A DNA stretch of 18,007 nt. It comes from Porogramme epimiltina. Taxonomy: Eukaryota > Basidiomycota > Agaricomycetes > Polyporales > Polyporaceae. This document shows positions 1 through 8,628 of this stretch, piece after piece. The notes under the pieces were generated by a model that worked only from the letters and a program-made list of their open reading frames with translations, did not search any database and was not told the DNA's origin. Position 1 is the first letter of the stretch; each line of letters begins with the position of its first letter. Where the stretch lies: the NCBI GenBank assembly GCA_900155495.1, contig FTLJ01000965.1:1-18007 (forward strand), written 5' to 3'. The translations under genes and the position numbers were made by a program.

Positions 1-30
1 CCCCTCCCTTCCCACCCTCCCACCCTCCCT
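1..30 (-). other. G-quadruplex-forming G-tract array
   Basis: The plus strand begins with seven runs of three or four C separated by one- or two-base T/A spacers (C runs at 1-4, 6-8, 11-13, 15-17, 19-21, 23-25 and 27-29). The minus strand therefore has seven GGG runs with mostly 1-nt loops, the class that folds into very stable parallel quadruplexes. A role in a promoter or in replication stalling is inference, because no neighbouring gene could be assigned and the window edge cuts the context. Confidence 0.75.
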
Positions 31-1345
31 CGTGCACCGCGCACTCAATTAATGACGATCTACGTACATTGACAGGGGCGCCCCGCCGCCCCGCCTGCCC
101 CCCCCCCAGATTTCCCAGCGGCACTCCGCCGCGGGCGCACATACCTGGAGCGACCCAGCACCAGCACCAGCCCCCCCAGCGCGGGGGGAGAGACAGGGTG
201 CGCTTGGGAACGCGCGCGGTATTTACGGCAGATCAGCAGGGCGAAGACGGCGGTCGCGCCCGTCCGCTCCCGCGCGCTTCCCGCGGTGGGCGGACGCTCA
301 GCGAGGCAGGAGCCCCCGTCGCGGCGAGGGCGAGGAGCGGCTAGCGAGGTCCCAGCGAAGAGGCCGCGAGGGCGAAGAGCCTCCCGGGCGGATAACGGTG
401 ACGCCATCTTCCCCCTCCCCATCGGGCAGTCGCTCATACGCAACGGGTGCGGGCTGCCGGTAGACGTCCTGCAGTCGGTCCCTCGTGCCATCCTTTGGTG
501 CCTGCGCAGAGAGGGGCATCTCAGAGCCGTCGTGCCCTGCGCGGCCCGTGGCTGCAGAATGGAAGGTGGAGCAGGGACGAGGGGCCCGAGCGCGAGCGTG
601 GACGCGCGTCGAGGGTCCTCCCAACGCAGCGCAGTACACCTTCCCCGCCGCTGTCTTCTGCTCCTCCCCTGTGTCCAGCTCAGATCACACCGCGAGCGGT
701 GGCACCTCCACGCAGTGCTGCTTGCACGATATGTCGCCCTGATTAGCGCAAGGTGAGCTCACCGCGGCGAGTGCCTGGATGGTGATCCCGCCGGCTGGCG
801 GCGGGGGCCGCCTGCCTGTCGCCACCGCCGCTGCGCGGATCGATGGGGCGACGGACGCGGGGGACTGATGGACCTACAACTCGCTCCGATAAGCCGCGCC
901 TGACCGAGCGAGGGCACGCACAATGCGGGCAATCTGGAAGCTCGCGGGAGAACGTCGCGCGCCGCCGTCGTCCACGACACGGCGCTCAGGGGGACGTGCA
1001 GGGCTCGTGGGTGTGCTGAACGCTGGGGCCTGCGGCGTGCACGCACATTCGTGGCAACGTTCGTGAAGCCAGGAAGGTTCTATGAATACACGATGTGGTC
1101 CTTCTCCTCGCCCTCGGCATGCTGTCGACCGGGGCGGTTGCACTATCGTACGTAAGGAACAGAGACGGAGCATAAGAGCATAAGGGATAGAAGGGGGGCG
1201 TCGAGGCATAGGGCGTATAATCGAGGTGGCCGCAGTGCCTAGCATCATGTAAGAGGAATAAAGATCAATAAAACTCACGGCCGTGAAGGGAGGGGAGTGT
1301 TCGTCAAGAAGCAGATGGATAAAAAACCTGGAATAGGGGTACAAT
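1..1345. other. GC-rich left flank without a supported gene
   Basis: Long open frames occur on both strands, as expected from the high GC content, but none shows a recognisable domain and several begin without an ATG. One minus-strand frame stays open from 873 to 298 apart from a single TGA at 685-687 and contains a cysteine-bearing stretch. A donor-like GTATGT follows CTCCAG on the minus strand near 145, so the 3' part of a spliced gene cannot be excluded. The part next to 1345 must include the 3'UTR of the minus-strand bZIP gene. No RNA gene or mobile element was seen. Confidence 0.4.
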
Positions 1346-2380
1346 TTACGCGTCGTCCTCGCGCGGACGCTTCGTGCCTGCGTCTACAGGTCCTGTCTGG
1401 TGCTGTTGTAGCTGTTGCTGCTGGACCGCCCCGCCCGTCACGCCCACGACCAGCCCCTTAAGCCAGCCGTTCTCCCGCCGCAGCGCCTCGCACTCCTTCT
1501 CCAGCTCGCCCACGCGGACCTCCAGCTCCTTTGCCTTGCGCTCGAGAGCAGCCTCGCGCTCCTTCTTCTTCAGCCGGAAGCGAGCAGAAGCAGCGGTGTT
1601 ACGCCGCCGCTTGTCTTCAGCGGCTGTCATCGGCGTGCCCGACGACTTCTCCTCGAGGGCCTCGGGCTCTGGGGACTCCTCGCGCGCGGAGGACACCGAG
1701 CCACGGGCCGTGCGTGCGCGCTTGGTCGACGTCGACGATGTCGTCGTGGTGGGGCTCGCAGCGGAAACAGAGGGAGAGGTGGAGGCGGCGGACTGCTGCG
1801 CAGGGGACGGCGCGGGAGCCGGCTGGGGCACATGAGGCATATGCTGCGAGCCGCTCGAGGAGAGGAAGTTGGAGGCTGCATGGAGGGACAGGAGCTGAGC
1901 GATGGTGTTGGGGGTCATAGCAGGCTGGACGGGGGCTTGGAAGGGGTCGATGCCGAAGCCCGCGAGGAGGCTACCGATGTCGAATGGGGGTATTTGCCCG
2001 AGCGCACCGCCGTTCTGTAGACGAGGAGGAGGATGTACGACACCGGTCGGGGGGAGAACCGTTCCCATCACCACGTTCTCGTGCGAGTGGGCCTCCGCCA
2101 TGCCACTGCGCTGCAGGTCGTCGTCGTCATTGTAGCGGTCGACGTCGTCCTCGCTCGTGTCGCTGTGCTTCCCATCAATGTCTTTTGATTTGCCCTCTCC
2201 AGGGCGGCTCGAAACGAGGGGTTCGTCCGACTGGAAATTCAGATTCGTCCAGAGGTCGAGTTGGGCGTTGAGGTCGGAGAATGAGGATGGGATGGACAAG
2301 AGGTCCGCATCTGAAACGTAGGCGTTCGAGGGAGGGACGGGATGGACGATGTTGAGGCCTTGGAGATGCGATGGTGCCAT
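1346..2380 (-). CDS. bZIP transcription factor, CYS3/MetR-like sulfur regulator type
   Basis: This is a single-exon gene of 344 aa that starts at an ATG in good context (cacgATGG) and ends with TAA. The basic region lies at about residues 256-275, with the bZIP signature N261-x7-R269 inside NTAASARFR. A perfect heptad series follows: L279, L286, L293, L300, L307, then V314. The NTAASARF core is typical of Neurospora CYS3 and Aspergillus MetR proteins, which activate sulfate uptake and methionine/cysteine synthesis genes, so a nuclear sulfur regulator is the likely role. The N-terminal 250 residues are low-complexity acidic and Ser/Thr/Pro-rich (acidic run at 77-88), as in activation regions. 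Residues 219-226 (TKRARTAR) could be a nuclear localisation signal. A short Gln-rich tail (320-327) and a KRPR motif close the protein. The family assignment is strong, the exact orthology less so. GCN4-like control of amino acid synthesis is the main alternative. Confidence 0.93.
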   Translation of the reverse strand: MAPSHLQGLNIVHPVPPSNAYVSDADLLSIPSSFSDLNAQLDLWTNLNFQSDEPLVSSRPGEGKSKDIDGKHSDTSEDDVDRYNDDDDLQRSGMAEAHSHENVVMGTVLPPTGVVHPPPRLQNGGALGQIPPFDIGSLLAGFGIDPFQAPVQPAMTPNTIAQLLSLHAASNFLSSSGSQHMPHVPQPAPAPSPAQQSAASTSPSVSAASPTTTTSSTSTKRARTARGSVSSAREESPEPEALEEKSSGTPMTAAEDKRRRNTAASARFRLKKKEREAALERKAKELEVRVGELEKECEALRRENGWLKGLVVGVTGGAVQQQQLQQHQTGPVDAGTKRPREDDA

Positions 2381-2461
2381 CGTGGGCAGAGGTTGACGTG
2401 CTCAGGGATTCTCTTCTCTTGAGTGAATACGGAAAGTGCGGATAGAAGGGGGGGCTGAGCT

Positions 2462-2514
2462 CTGGACGAGCATTAGCAAGTCATGGATGGTGTGCGAGTG
2501 GGCGGTGTGCATAC
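2462..2514 (-). promoter_or_regulatory. candidate 5'UTR intron of the bZIP gene
   Basis: Upstream of the bZIP ATG the minus strand reads GACTG, then the donor GTATGC, a branch-like GCTAAT, and the acceptor GTCCAG, giving a 53-nt intron close in size to the verified introns in this window. It would leave a leader of about 80 nt before the ATG and remove an upstream ATG that sits just inside the donor. This is inferred from signals only, with no transcript evidence. Confidence 0.35.
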
Positions 2515-2730
2515 CAGTCGCAATGTCTGGACTGAGCCAGTAACAGGGCCAGGGCGGGGAGAGAGAGGAGAAGACGAGAGGATGGTGGATGAAGAGAAAA
2601 CGGTGAGCGCAATCTCTATCTACCCGACCTGTTGCATGACTAAGGCACTGTCCAGCCGACCCCGATTCCGGAACACCCGCCGCGTGTGGCAACTCCGGTG
2701 GAGCGCCGCGTCGGGCAGTGACATTGCTCG

Positions 2731-2738
2731 TGACATCA
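2731..2738. promoter_or_regulatory. CYS3-like/CRE-like site TGACATCA upstream of the bZIP gene
   Basis: TGACATCA fits the central TGRYRYCA of the published CYS3 consensus ATGRYRYCAT and lies about 350 bp upstream of the bZIP start. Neurospora cys-3 activates its own promoter through such sites, so autoregulation is plausible. An 8-bp match can arise by chance, and no second copy was found nearby. Confidence 0.3.
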
Positions 2739-4053
2739 CGCCGAAGCCACCCCGCACTGCGCGTTGGGGGTACGTACAACGGGCTATTGCCCTCGCAAAA
2801 GGCTCAGATCGACGCAAACGTATTTATTTGAAGACTGCAAAGTGAAAATCCCATCCTTTCTCGACCTGTGTACGCTTGACTCGGGAGAACTCGCCACCGT
2901 GAGTCTCCTCACATGTATAACAAAGCGCAGATAACCACCACAAAGACATTGGTCGACCCAAAGGGTCTACATCACGGACTGCGATAGTTGTGAACTTATC
3001 GTAATTGAACTGCTATGTTTAGTGACGAGCTAATATGAGCGAGGGAAATGCTGACAGGTATCAATACAGGGATTGGTTGCCTTGGAGTAAGCTCAAGTTT
3101 TGAAAGGAAAGATGGACTGTCGAAGCAAAATTGTGTCTGGAATACGGTTTCGGTGGCTGATACTGGTAAAAAGTTGTGTCCACGGGAGGACCAGAGGGGG
3201 CGGCCATGACGGCCAGTACGAAAGAGCCTAGACCTGCAAGGGACGAAGGAGTGACAAGGTGGTCACATGTAGCCGCTAAAGGTTAAAGCGTCACAGTCGG
3301 AGAGAGGCGGGCCGACAGAGCGCTCGCGGGGTGTATCAGCCACCAGGAGTCCCGCTTGGATCCCGGTCAGACATCGCGCGCCAGCTGACGAATCTCTGAC
3401 CGACTTGGCGCGATGTTGACGTCGTCTCCGAGTCATCTCGCTCATCCAACCCATCTTCTCCACAGACTTTATCCTCCCGCATACAGACCCATTCCGGCAT
3501 CTACGCCACTCTCAGGTAGATGCTATTGGAAGGCTTTGGAGGGTCTGCGCCCCAACTGCGGGGTCTTGCGGACTCTGCGCATGAAGGGAAGAAGGTTTAT
3601 CCCGCCACCATCGATTAACCCGCTCTCGCACCGCCATTTATTGCTTTCCTATCTCAGCGACTTTCTACATTTGAGTATACCAGCATAACACCGAGGGGTC
3701 AGTAAGTTGATTCTTGCGTGGATCTCATTGCTCTCACGGACCGGGGAATCTGCAGTTGGGACACCTTGCATCTTCAACGCCGAGCGGTGAGCTTAGAAAT
3801 CGTGTCCGTTCGAAAACGCATCAGCACGCCTAGAGAACGAGAGGAACGTTAGAGGTGTTCACAAGCCTGCTTCTATATCAGAGCGTGTATGCACTGTCAG
3901 CCGTGCCCGAACGCTGGATTACTAAACCCCGCGCCTAGTCTCTATTCGTCTTTGTAGAATTTATGGAGAGAACGGAGAGATAAGGAAGGTCTTCAAGCAC
4001 ACTCACCGTCCGTAGCACATTGCATCCCTAGCCTCCTCTTGTCTGCTCCCTCG

Positions 4054-4122
4054 CTAGGCCCAAGAACCCATCTAGCCCGAGAAACTACCTAGCGTAAGAA
4101 ACCATCTAGCCCAAGAAACCAT
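4054..4122. repeat. 17-bp minisatellite, four copies
   Basis: Four head-to-tail units based on CTAGCCCAAGAAACCAT occupy 4054-4071 (18 bp, one extra G), 4072-4088, 4089-4105 and 4106-4122. A further CTA begins a fifth unit that then diverges. The last unit is taken as the consensus; the others differ from it at a few positions. It sits in non-coding DNA, and length variation among strains would be expected. Confidence 0.85.
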
Positions 4123-4143
4123 CTACTATCCGACATTCATTTT

Positions 4144-4167
4144 GCATGTTGTTACGTTACGACATGC
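4144..4167. repeat. 24-bp imperfect palindrome
   Basis: The arms GCATGTTGT and ACGACATGC flank a TACGTT centre. Nine outer base pairs form if one G-T pair is allowed, around a short core containing ACGT. It lies 21 bp after the minisatellite. It could be a dimeric protein binding site or a cruciform-prone sequence; no function is assigned. Confidence 0.55.
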
Positions 4168-4496
4168 TAAGGCAACTGAGTAAGATCTTGCACGTCAACC
4201 GGTTCAACTGAAGCCTTTACGCCATACGGAAACCTCAGTGGCATCCGCCTATACCATGTCAGAATGATCAACCACGCCGGACAGCGCCAAGAAACCTCCT
4301 TAGAACGGACCGAATGCCTACACGAATTTGAACGCCACTTCCGACGACTCGCAACTGGTCAGGACCCTGCGTTTAACGAAACGCTGGGTGGAAGCGAGTT
4401 ACTCGGTCACCCCTGGGTTTGGGCTCTTGCCTACCCCACCGCAGGACCTGAAAATTTGGCTGGCCAGCCCTGATCCACCTCCGCCGGAGCGCCATG

Positions 4497-4533
4497 GTTG
4501 CTAGTGTCGCTACGTATCCGCGCTACTAGCAAC
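4497..4533. repeat. inverted repeat with 9-bp perfect arms
   Basis: GTTGCTAGT at 4497-4505 is the exact reverse complement of ACTAGCAAC at 4525-4533, separated by a 19-base spacer. The pairing does not extend outward, and no target-site duplication or flanking transposase is visible, so a transposable-element end is not supported. It could form a hairpin in RNA or DNA. Confidence 0.6.
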
Positions 4534-4642
4534 GTAACAGCAAGCGGTGGTTGACGTGGGAGGTAACGTATGTTTTACCAGCGCCGGAAGAGGGCGCCAC
4601 CCTAGACCAGCGTGAGGACGATCGTCAAGAAGGCACACGACC

Positions 4643-5125
4643 TCACATCCCCGCGGCGATTTCGGCCTTGTAGAAGACCAGACCGCCGGTGCCAGACCGC
4701 GGTGTCGAGGAGCCCAGAATCCGGGATGGTCGCGATACCCCTGCGCGTTTGTTTACCGGTCTGACGACCGACCGACGCGGGCGGCAGCCTCCCGCAGGCG
4801 ACGCAATGCCGGGACTCGGGAGGACGTCATGAGTGATGGGAGTCTCGATCAGGAGCCACGAAGGCGGTCGGGCGTCAAACGCGCGCACAGACGATTTCGG
4901 CGGTCTCTTTCTTCTCTGCCTCCGTCGGTCCATGCTGGCCCCTCCTGGCCTCGGCTCTGATGGTAGCGCAGTTCTAGCGGAGGCCCACGCATGCCCACAC
5001 TCGTCTCCGCCCTCCGCGATTCTGTGAGAGACCTGTTTCAAGCTAGCCAGCCGGACACTCGTTGTCGCACACCTGCCTAGGAGCTCTCGAACGCCCCGCA
5101 GCGCCCTCCCGAACGCCCTTGTCAT
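4643..5125 (-). CDS. unrecognised 160-aa open reading frame
   Basis: This ATG-initiated frame ends with TGA and has no intron signals that would be needed to keep it open. The first 25 residues could form an amphipathic Arg/Leu-rich helix (ALRGVRELLGR). The middle has a basic patch (DRRRQRRKRPPKS) and the rest is Pro/Ser/Arg-rich without a recognisable domain. Third-position GC is only moderate compared with the terpene synthase gene nearby, which argues against selection on the frame. I do not recognise a family. It may well be a chance frame in GC-rich DNA and is listed only because it is the longest ATG-started frame in this intergenic region. Confidence 0.13.
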   Translation of the reverse strand: MTRAFGRALRGVRELLGRCATTSVRLASLKQVSHRIAEGGDECGHAWASARTALPSEPRPGGASMDRRRQRRKRPPKSSVRAFDARPPSWLLIETPITHDVLPSPGIASPAGGCRPRRSVVRPVNKRAGVSRPSRILGSSTPRSGTGGLVFYKAEIAAGM

Positions 5126-6318
5126 ATCGTGAGTAATAATACAAATCAATTCACCCGCGGTTTTGAACCTGACCCTCTCGCGTATCTCTCCGCATCGTCA
5201 CTTTCATCTATATGCCGGCCGGCCGCCCACGGCCACCGCTTACTCGACAGCCATCACCTATTTACCCACGCGCTTAGCCCGATGGTCCCCTCCTTCCAAC
5301 ATAGACCGGGGCCCCTGGCAAGAAGCATGCCCTCGAGCGTGGATTGAATGGCTTCGTAGCCCCTCCGCTTGCCCATGGTGTACGGCTAGGCAGGGGGCTC
5401 TAGCGCACTGATGGATTGGAACCACTACCATACAGGGTGCGCGTTCTGGTGGTCTTCTAGCCCTTCTTCTGCTTGGGCGCAGTAACACGAGCACATGTAG
5501 CGGATGCCGTTCCTGGCTCGGGCGGCGAAACCGACGGCACGCACATCGCCCAGCCCCATGTCCGACGATAGTAGGCATAATGGCACCGGGAACCAATGGC
5601 AATATCTTTCGATCGGCTTGTCCCCGCGCCGCACGGAAACCGTACACAACGACCACCAAGGACGACGTCAAGCGTAAAAAGCTCACGACATGAATGGAAA
5701 CCAACCACCAACACTGCGTGTATGTCATTGTGGCTGGCGCCAGATGCTTGGGTGCGCCCATCGGAGACGCCCAGCGCTCTAGACATCCCCGATCTCCAGA
5801 TCTAGAGAGCCAACTCCGCTCTTTCGCGTCAACACCCACACTCCTTGCCCGAAACGCCTTCACGCTGGCAAATCGAATCCACCGCAGCGGCGCAGCGGAC
5901 TCCAGCGGAGGCGACCCTGCCCCCAAAGCGCGCGCACTCATCGGATATTCCAGCCATACGTTGATACTCTCCTCATCGAGAGCCCATTGTGACCATGTCC
6001 CGGACAACGATTACGAGCTTACCACAGCCACGTGTAGGCCGAGCCCCTTTCCGACGAGAATATTGCTCCCCGGACCCCCCTTGCCTTCCAGCTGGGCAGT
6101 ATGATTGCCATGCAAACCGCTTATGATGGTGCCGCGCTAGAAGATCTAGAGTGGGCGCGCCATCACACTTCTCGGTTATCCCGCGTTTTTTTACCGTGGT
6201 ACTCATCTATTGCAAACCTGAAAAGCAGCTCCGAAGATAGACGAGTGTCCTCGGCCTATGTATTGGCCACCCCCGAAGCCCTCATCGACACAACACCACC
6301 CACTTTCCTCAACTCACC

Positions 6319-7537
6319 ATGCGTTCACCTCCCTCGTCCTTCGTGCTCCCCGACCTCCACGCCCTTACACCCTGGGCTGGAGGCTTCAACCCCCACTATG
6401 TGCGCTTCGTCGAGGAGGGCGCAGAGCGGGCCGCCCTCTACGCTCACCTTCCAGAACGCAAGCACGCCTTCTTCCGGCAGAAGACGGGCGAGCTCCTCGC
6501 CGCGTACTCGTTCCCCTGCGGCTCCTTCGAGCGGCTGCGCGTCATCCGCGACTTCATCGACCTCCTCTACGTCGTCGACCTCACCACCGACGACCAGACT
6601 GGCAAGAACGCATGGGGGACCGGTCTCACGTTCTACAACAGCCTGCGCAGCGAGTCGTTCGATGATGGCTCCCAGCTATGTCGGCTTACCCAGAAGTAGG
6701 CTTCTGATGCCACTCCCGCGAAGCGTCTGCCGTGTATAGATCTGACCTTCTCTACACCAGGTTCACTAAGGGGCTGCGCGAGGCATGCCACCCCGTATGC
6801 CCGTCTCACTACCACCGGTTTGTTGAGCAGTGCAGAGAGTACACCGAGGCCACCGCGAAGGAGGCCGAGTATCGCGAGCGGGGCATCATCCTCGACCTCG
6901 AAACGTATGAACACTCGCGGCGTAATGCGAGCGCCGTCCGGTGCTGTTTGACCCTCGCGGGAGTCGCCCTGGGCTCTGATCTCCCCGACGAGATCATCGA
7001 CCACCCCGACTTCCACGCCATGCACATTGCAGCTGCGGATATGGTCTGGTGGGCAAACGTAAGTGCTGTTTATCAGTCTTTTGTAACGCATCTTCCTGAC
7101 TGCATCCCTCGACGTAGGACCTCTATTCATATAACATGGAGCAGGCAATGGGACACGCCGCGCATAACGTCCTCACAGTGCTCATGCACTCGAAACACCT
7201 CGACCTGCAGGGCGCCGCGGACGCCGTCGGTACGCGATATGCCGCACTCATACGCACATACCTCGACGCGAAACGCCGCCTCCCGTCGTTCGGGGCGCGT
7301 GCCGACGCGCTCGTCGCCGCGCACGCCGCCGTCTTCGAGGCCTGGGCCGCGGGCAACCTCGACTGGTCCTTCCGCACCCCGCGCTACTTCGGCGGCGCGC
7401 GCGACGCCGTACGCAAGCTCCGCATCGTCGCGCTCCACAGGGCGCCCCCTCACAAATCGCACGCCCCCGTCGCCCTGCCGGCGCCCGTCGCTCCTCCCCA
7501 TCCCGCGGCGCTGGTATCGCTTGCGCAGCGCGCCTAG
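6319..7537 (+). CDS. class I sesquiterpene synthase (agaricomycete type)
   Basis: Three exons, 6319-6695, 6761-7058 and 7118-7537, join to 364 aa. Intron 1 (6696-6760, 65 nt) is phase 2 and intron 2 (7059-7117, 59 nt, GTAAGT...TAG) is phase 0. The family cyclises farnesyl diphosphate to sesquiterpene hydrocarbons using three Mg ions in the cytosol. Landmarks are in the right places: the PW...NPHY start (18-27), a first metal-binding motif at D87-LTT-D91-D92, the diphosphate-sensor R179 exactly 46 residues before the NSE triad, the triad N225-D226-L-Y-S229-x3-E233 completed across intron 2, and an R314-Y315 pair 81 residues later. The first motif has Leu where the family usually has Asp or Glu. 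The last 30 residues are Pro/Ala-rich and unusual. The ATG is preceded by a C-rich leader and a CACC context. No tailoring enzyme gene is adjacent, so the product cannot be inferred. Confidence 0.95.
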
Positions 7538-8628
7538 GCCCTCTTCACCCATCCCTCACCCGCTCCCGTCCCCGTCCCCGTTGCCGGCGGCGGGGCTGAG
7601 TGTGAGTGTGAGCGTGGGCGGCGAGCCCGAGTCCGCGGGTGCGAGCCAGAGGGCCGCCGCGGTCGTGGCCTGGGCCCGGGACCTGGGCACGGCCGCGCGG
7701 TGCGCTCGCGCGTGTGAGGGCGTCCGGGCCACGACGCGCGCGGCTCTGGCTGGCCAGGAAACCAGGGGCACGCGTGGCGCGGACGGGGGAGGCGCGTCGG
7801 CCCTCGGGCGTCGGGAGGGGGCTCCATCATCACCCACGCGAGGCCCCCGCGCCGTGCCTTTGGCGGGGGCCCCCACACGCGCGGGTCGGCGCGGCGCGCG
7901 GCTGCGTGCATGCGCGTAGGATTTCCGGTCGGACGTTGGAGGGAGAAAGTGTCTCGACTTGGAAGGAGGGTGGGGTGGGCAGGCCCTGTGCGGTGACGCC
8001 CCTGCACGGTGTCGCGTCGGTGCTTGTGTCGTCGCGGATGGTGGGGTCGCAACGTGTACGAATAATGGCTTGTCGTCAGAGATTACTGTAATCTGTCGAA
8101 CTAATGGCCTAATCAAATTTGTATATGGCGGACCGCAGATGCGGGCGCGCCGAATATGTATCATCTTTTATGACCTGAAAGTCATTAACGAGCCTCGTGG
8201 GCCACTAGACGCGCTTCGCGGGTAGATGTGTGAGAAATCATCAATCCAACAACTAGGCGGCGTGGTCGAAATACCGAACCCTTCCCGGAAGCTGTTGTTT
8301 CTGGAACAAGGAAGACCTTCGAAGGACATCCAGCGCAGATGAAAAGAATAACTTCGTTGTTCGATTGGTATTAGTGATGCGCGACTACCGACTAAGATGT
8401 CCAGAAGGGATAATAATATAAGGATGCGGAGGTGGGGGGAGGAGATTACTTCGTCGTACTCGGGATCCTACCGTTCTGCCGAAATCGTTCGAGCTTGTAA
8501 GGGGGTACCAGCTAACCAAGCGATAGCGATCGAGTCCGTTCGTAGTCCATATCATCACACACCAACAGCTTCCCACAAGCGGGACCGGGTTGCGCCGGTG
8601 AAACATAGGAGGCAACGCCACGCGCACC
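7538..8628. other. tail-to-tail spacer between terpene synthase and guanylyltransferase genes
   Basis: Both 3'UTRs must lie here. Bases 7540-7920 are extremely GC-rich, with CCCGTCCCC repeats and a short GTGAGT-type tandem run near 7597-7620. Several frames are open on both strands there, but they are Arg/Pro/Ala-rich and carry no domain. From about 8040 the sequence turns AT-richer, as usual for fungal 3' ends, with a 17-bp palindrome at 8079-8095. No gene is supported. Confidence 0.5.
8079..8095. repeat. perfect 17-bp palindrome
   Basis: CAGATTAC-T-GTAATCTG is a perfect inverted repeat with 8-bp arms around one T. It sits about 540 bp beyond the terpene synthase stop, at the change from GC-rich to AT-richer DNA. 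GATTA-type cores are known targets of homeodomain and GATA-like proteins, but a role here, whether binding site or 3'-end structure, is inference. Confidence 0.6.

Larger units (their letters stand above)
2381..6318. other. 3.9-kb intergenic region between the divergent bZIP and terpene synthase genes
   Basis: The first few hundred bases are the bZIP leader and promoter. From about 2800 to 4250 the base composition is more balanced, stop codons are frequent and no coding signal is visible. It holds a minisatellite, an imperfect palindrome and a hairpin, listed separately. A 69-aa ATG frame at 4264-4473 (+) and a 160-aa frame at 4643-5125 (-) are the only intact small ORFs of note, and neither resembles a known family. 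The last 60 bases before 6319 form a C-rich leader, with an inverted CCAAT box (ATTGG) near 6260, in keeping with a promoter for the terpene synthase. No transposon protein, tRNA or terminal repeat was recognised. Confidence 0.5.

Noticed and set aside
298..873. Minus-strand frame open for about 190 codons except for one TGA at 685-687, with a cysteine-containing segment
   Set aside because: No ATG, no family match, and equally long frames exist on the opposite strand in this GC-rich stretch. A pseudogene or spliced gene cannot be shown.
874..1344. 156-codon minus-strand open frame just after the bZIP stop
   Set aside because: It begins with TTG rather than ATG, has no domain, and occupies the expected 3'UTR of the bZIP gene.
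4459..4470. 12-bp palindrome GGCTGGCCAGCC
   Set aside because: Short GC-rich palindromes are frequent in this composition, and it has no partner or context.
5258..6007. 249-codon minus-strand open frame
   Set aside because: Starts with TTG, is rich in Arg/Pro/His without a domain, and no splice model was supported.
7538..7919. Extension of an open frame past the terpene synthase stop
   Set aside because: It is in the frame of exon 2, not exon 3. Correct splicing puts the stop at 7537, and the extra sequence is low-complexity Ala/Gly/Arg.
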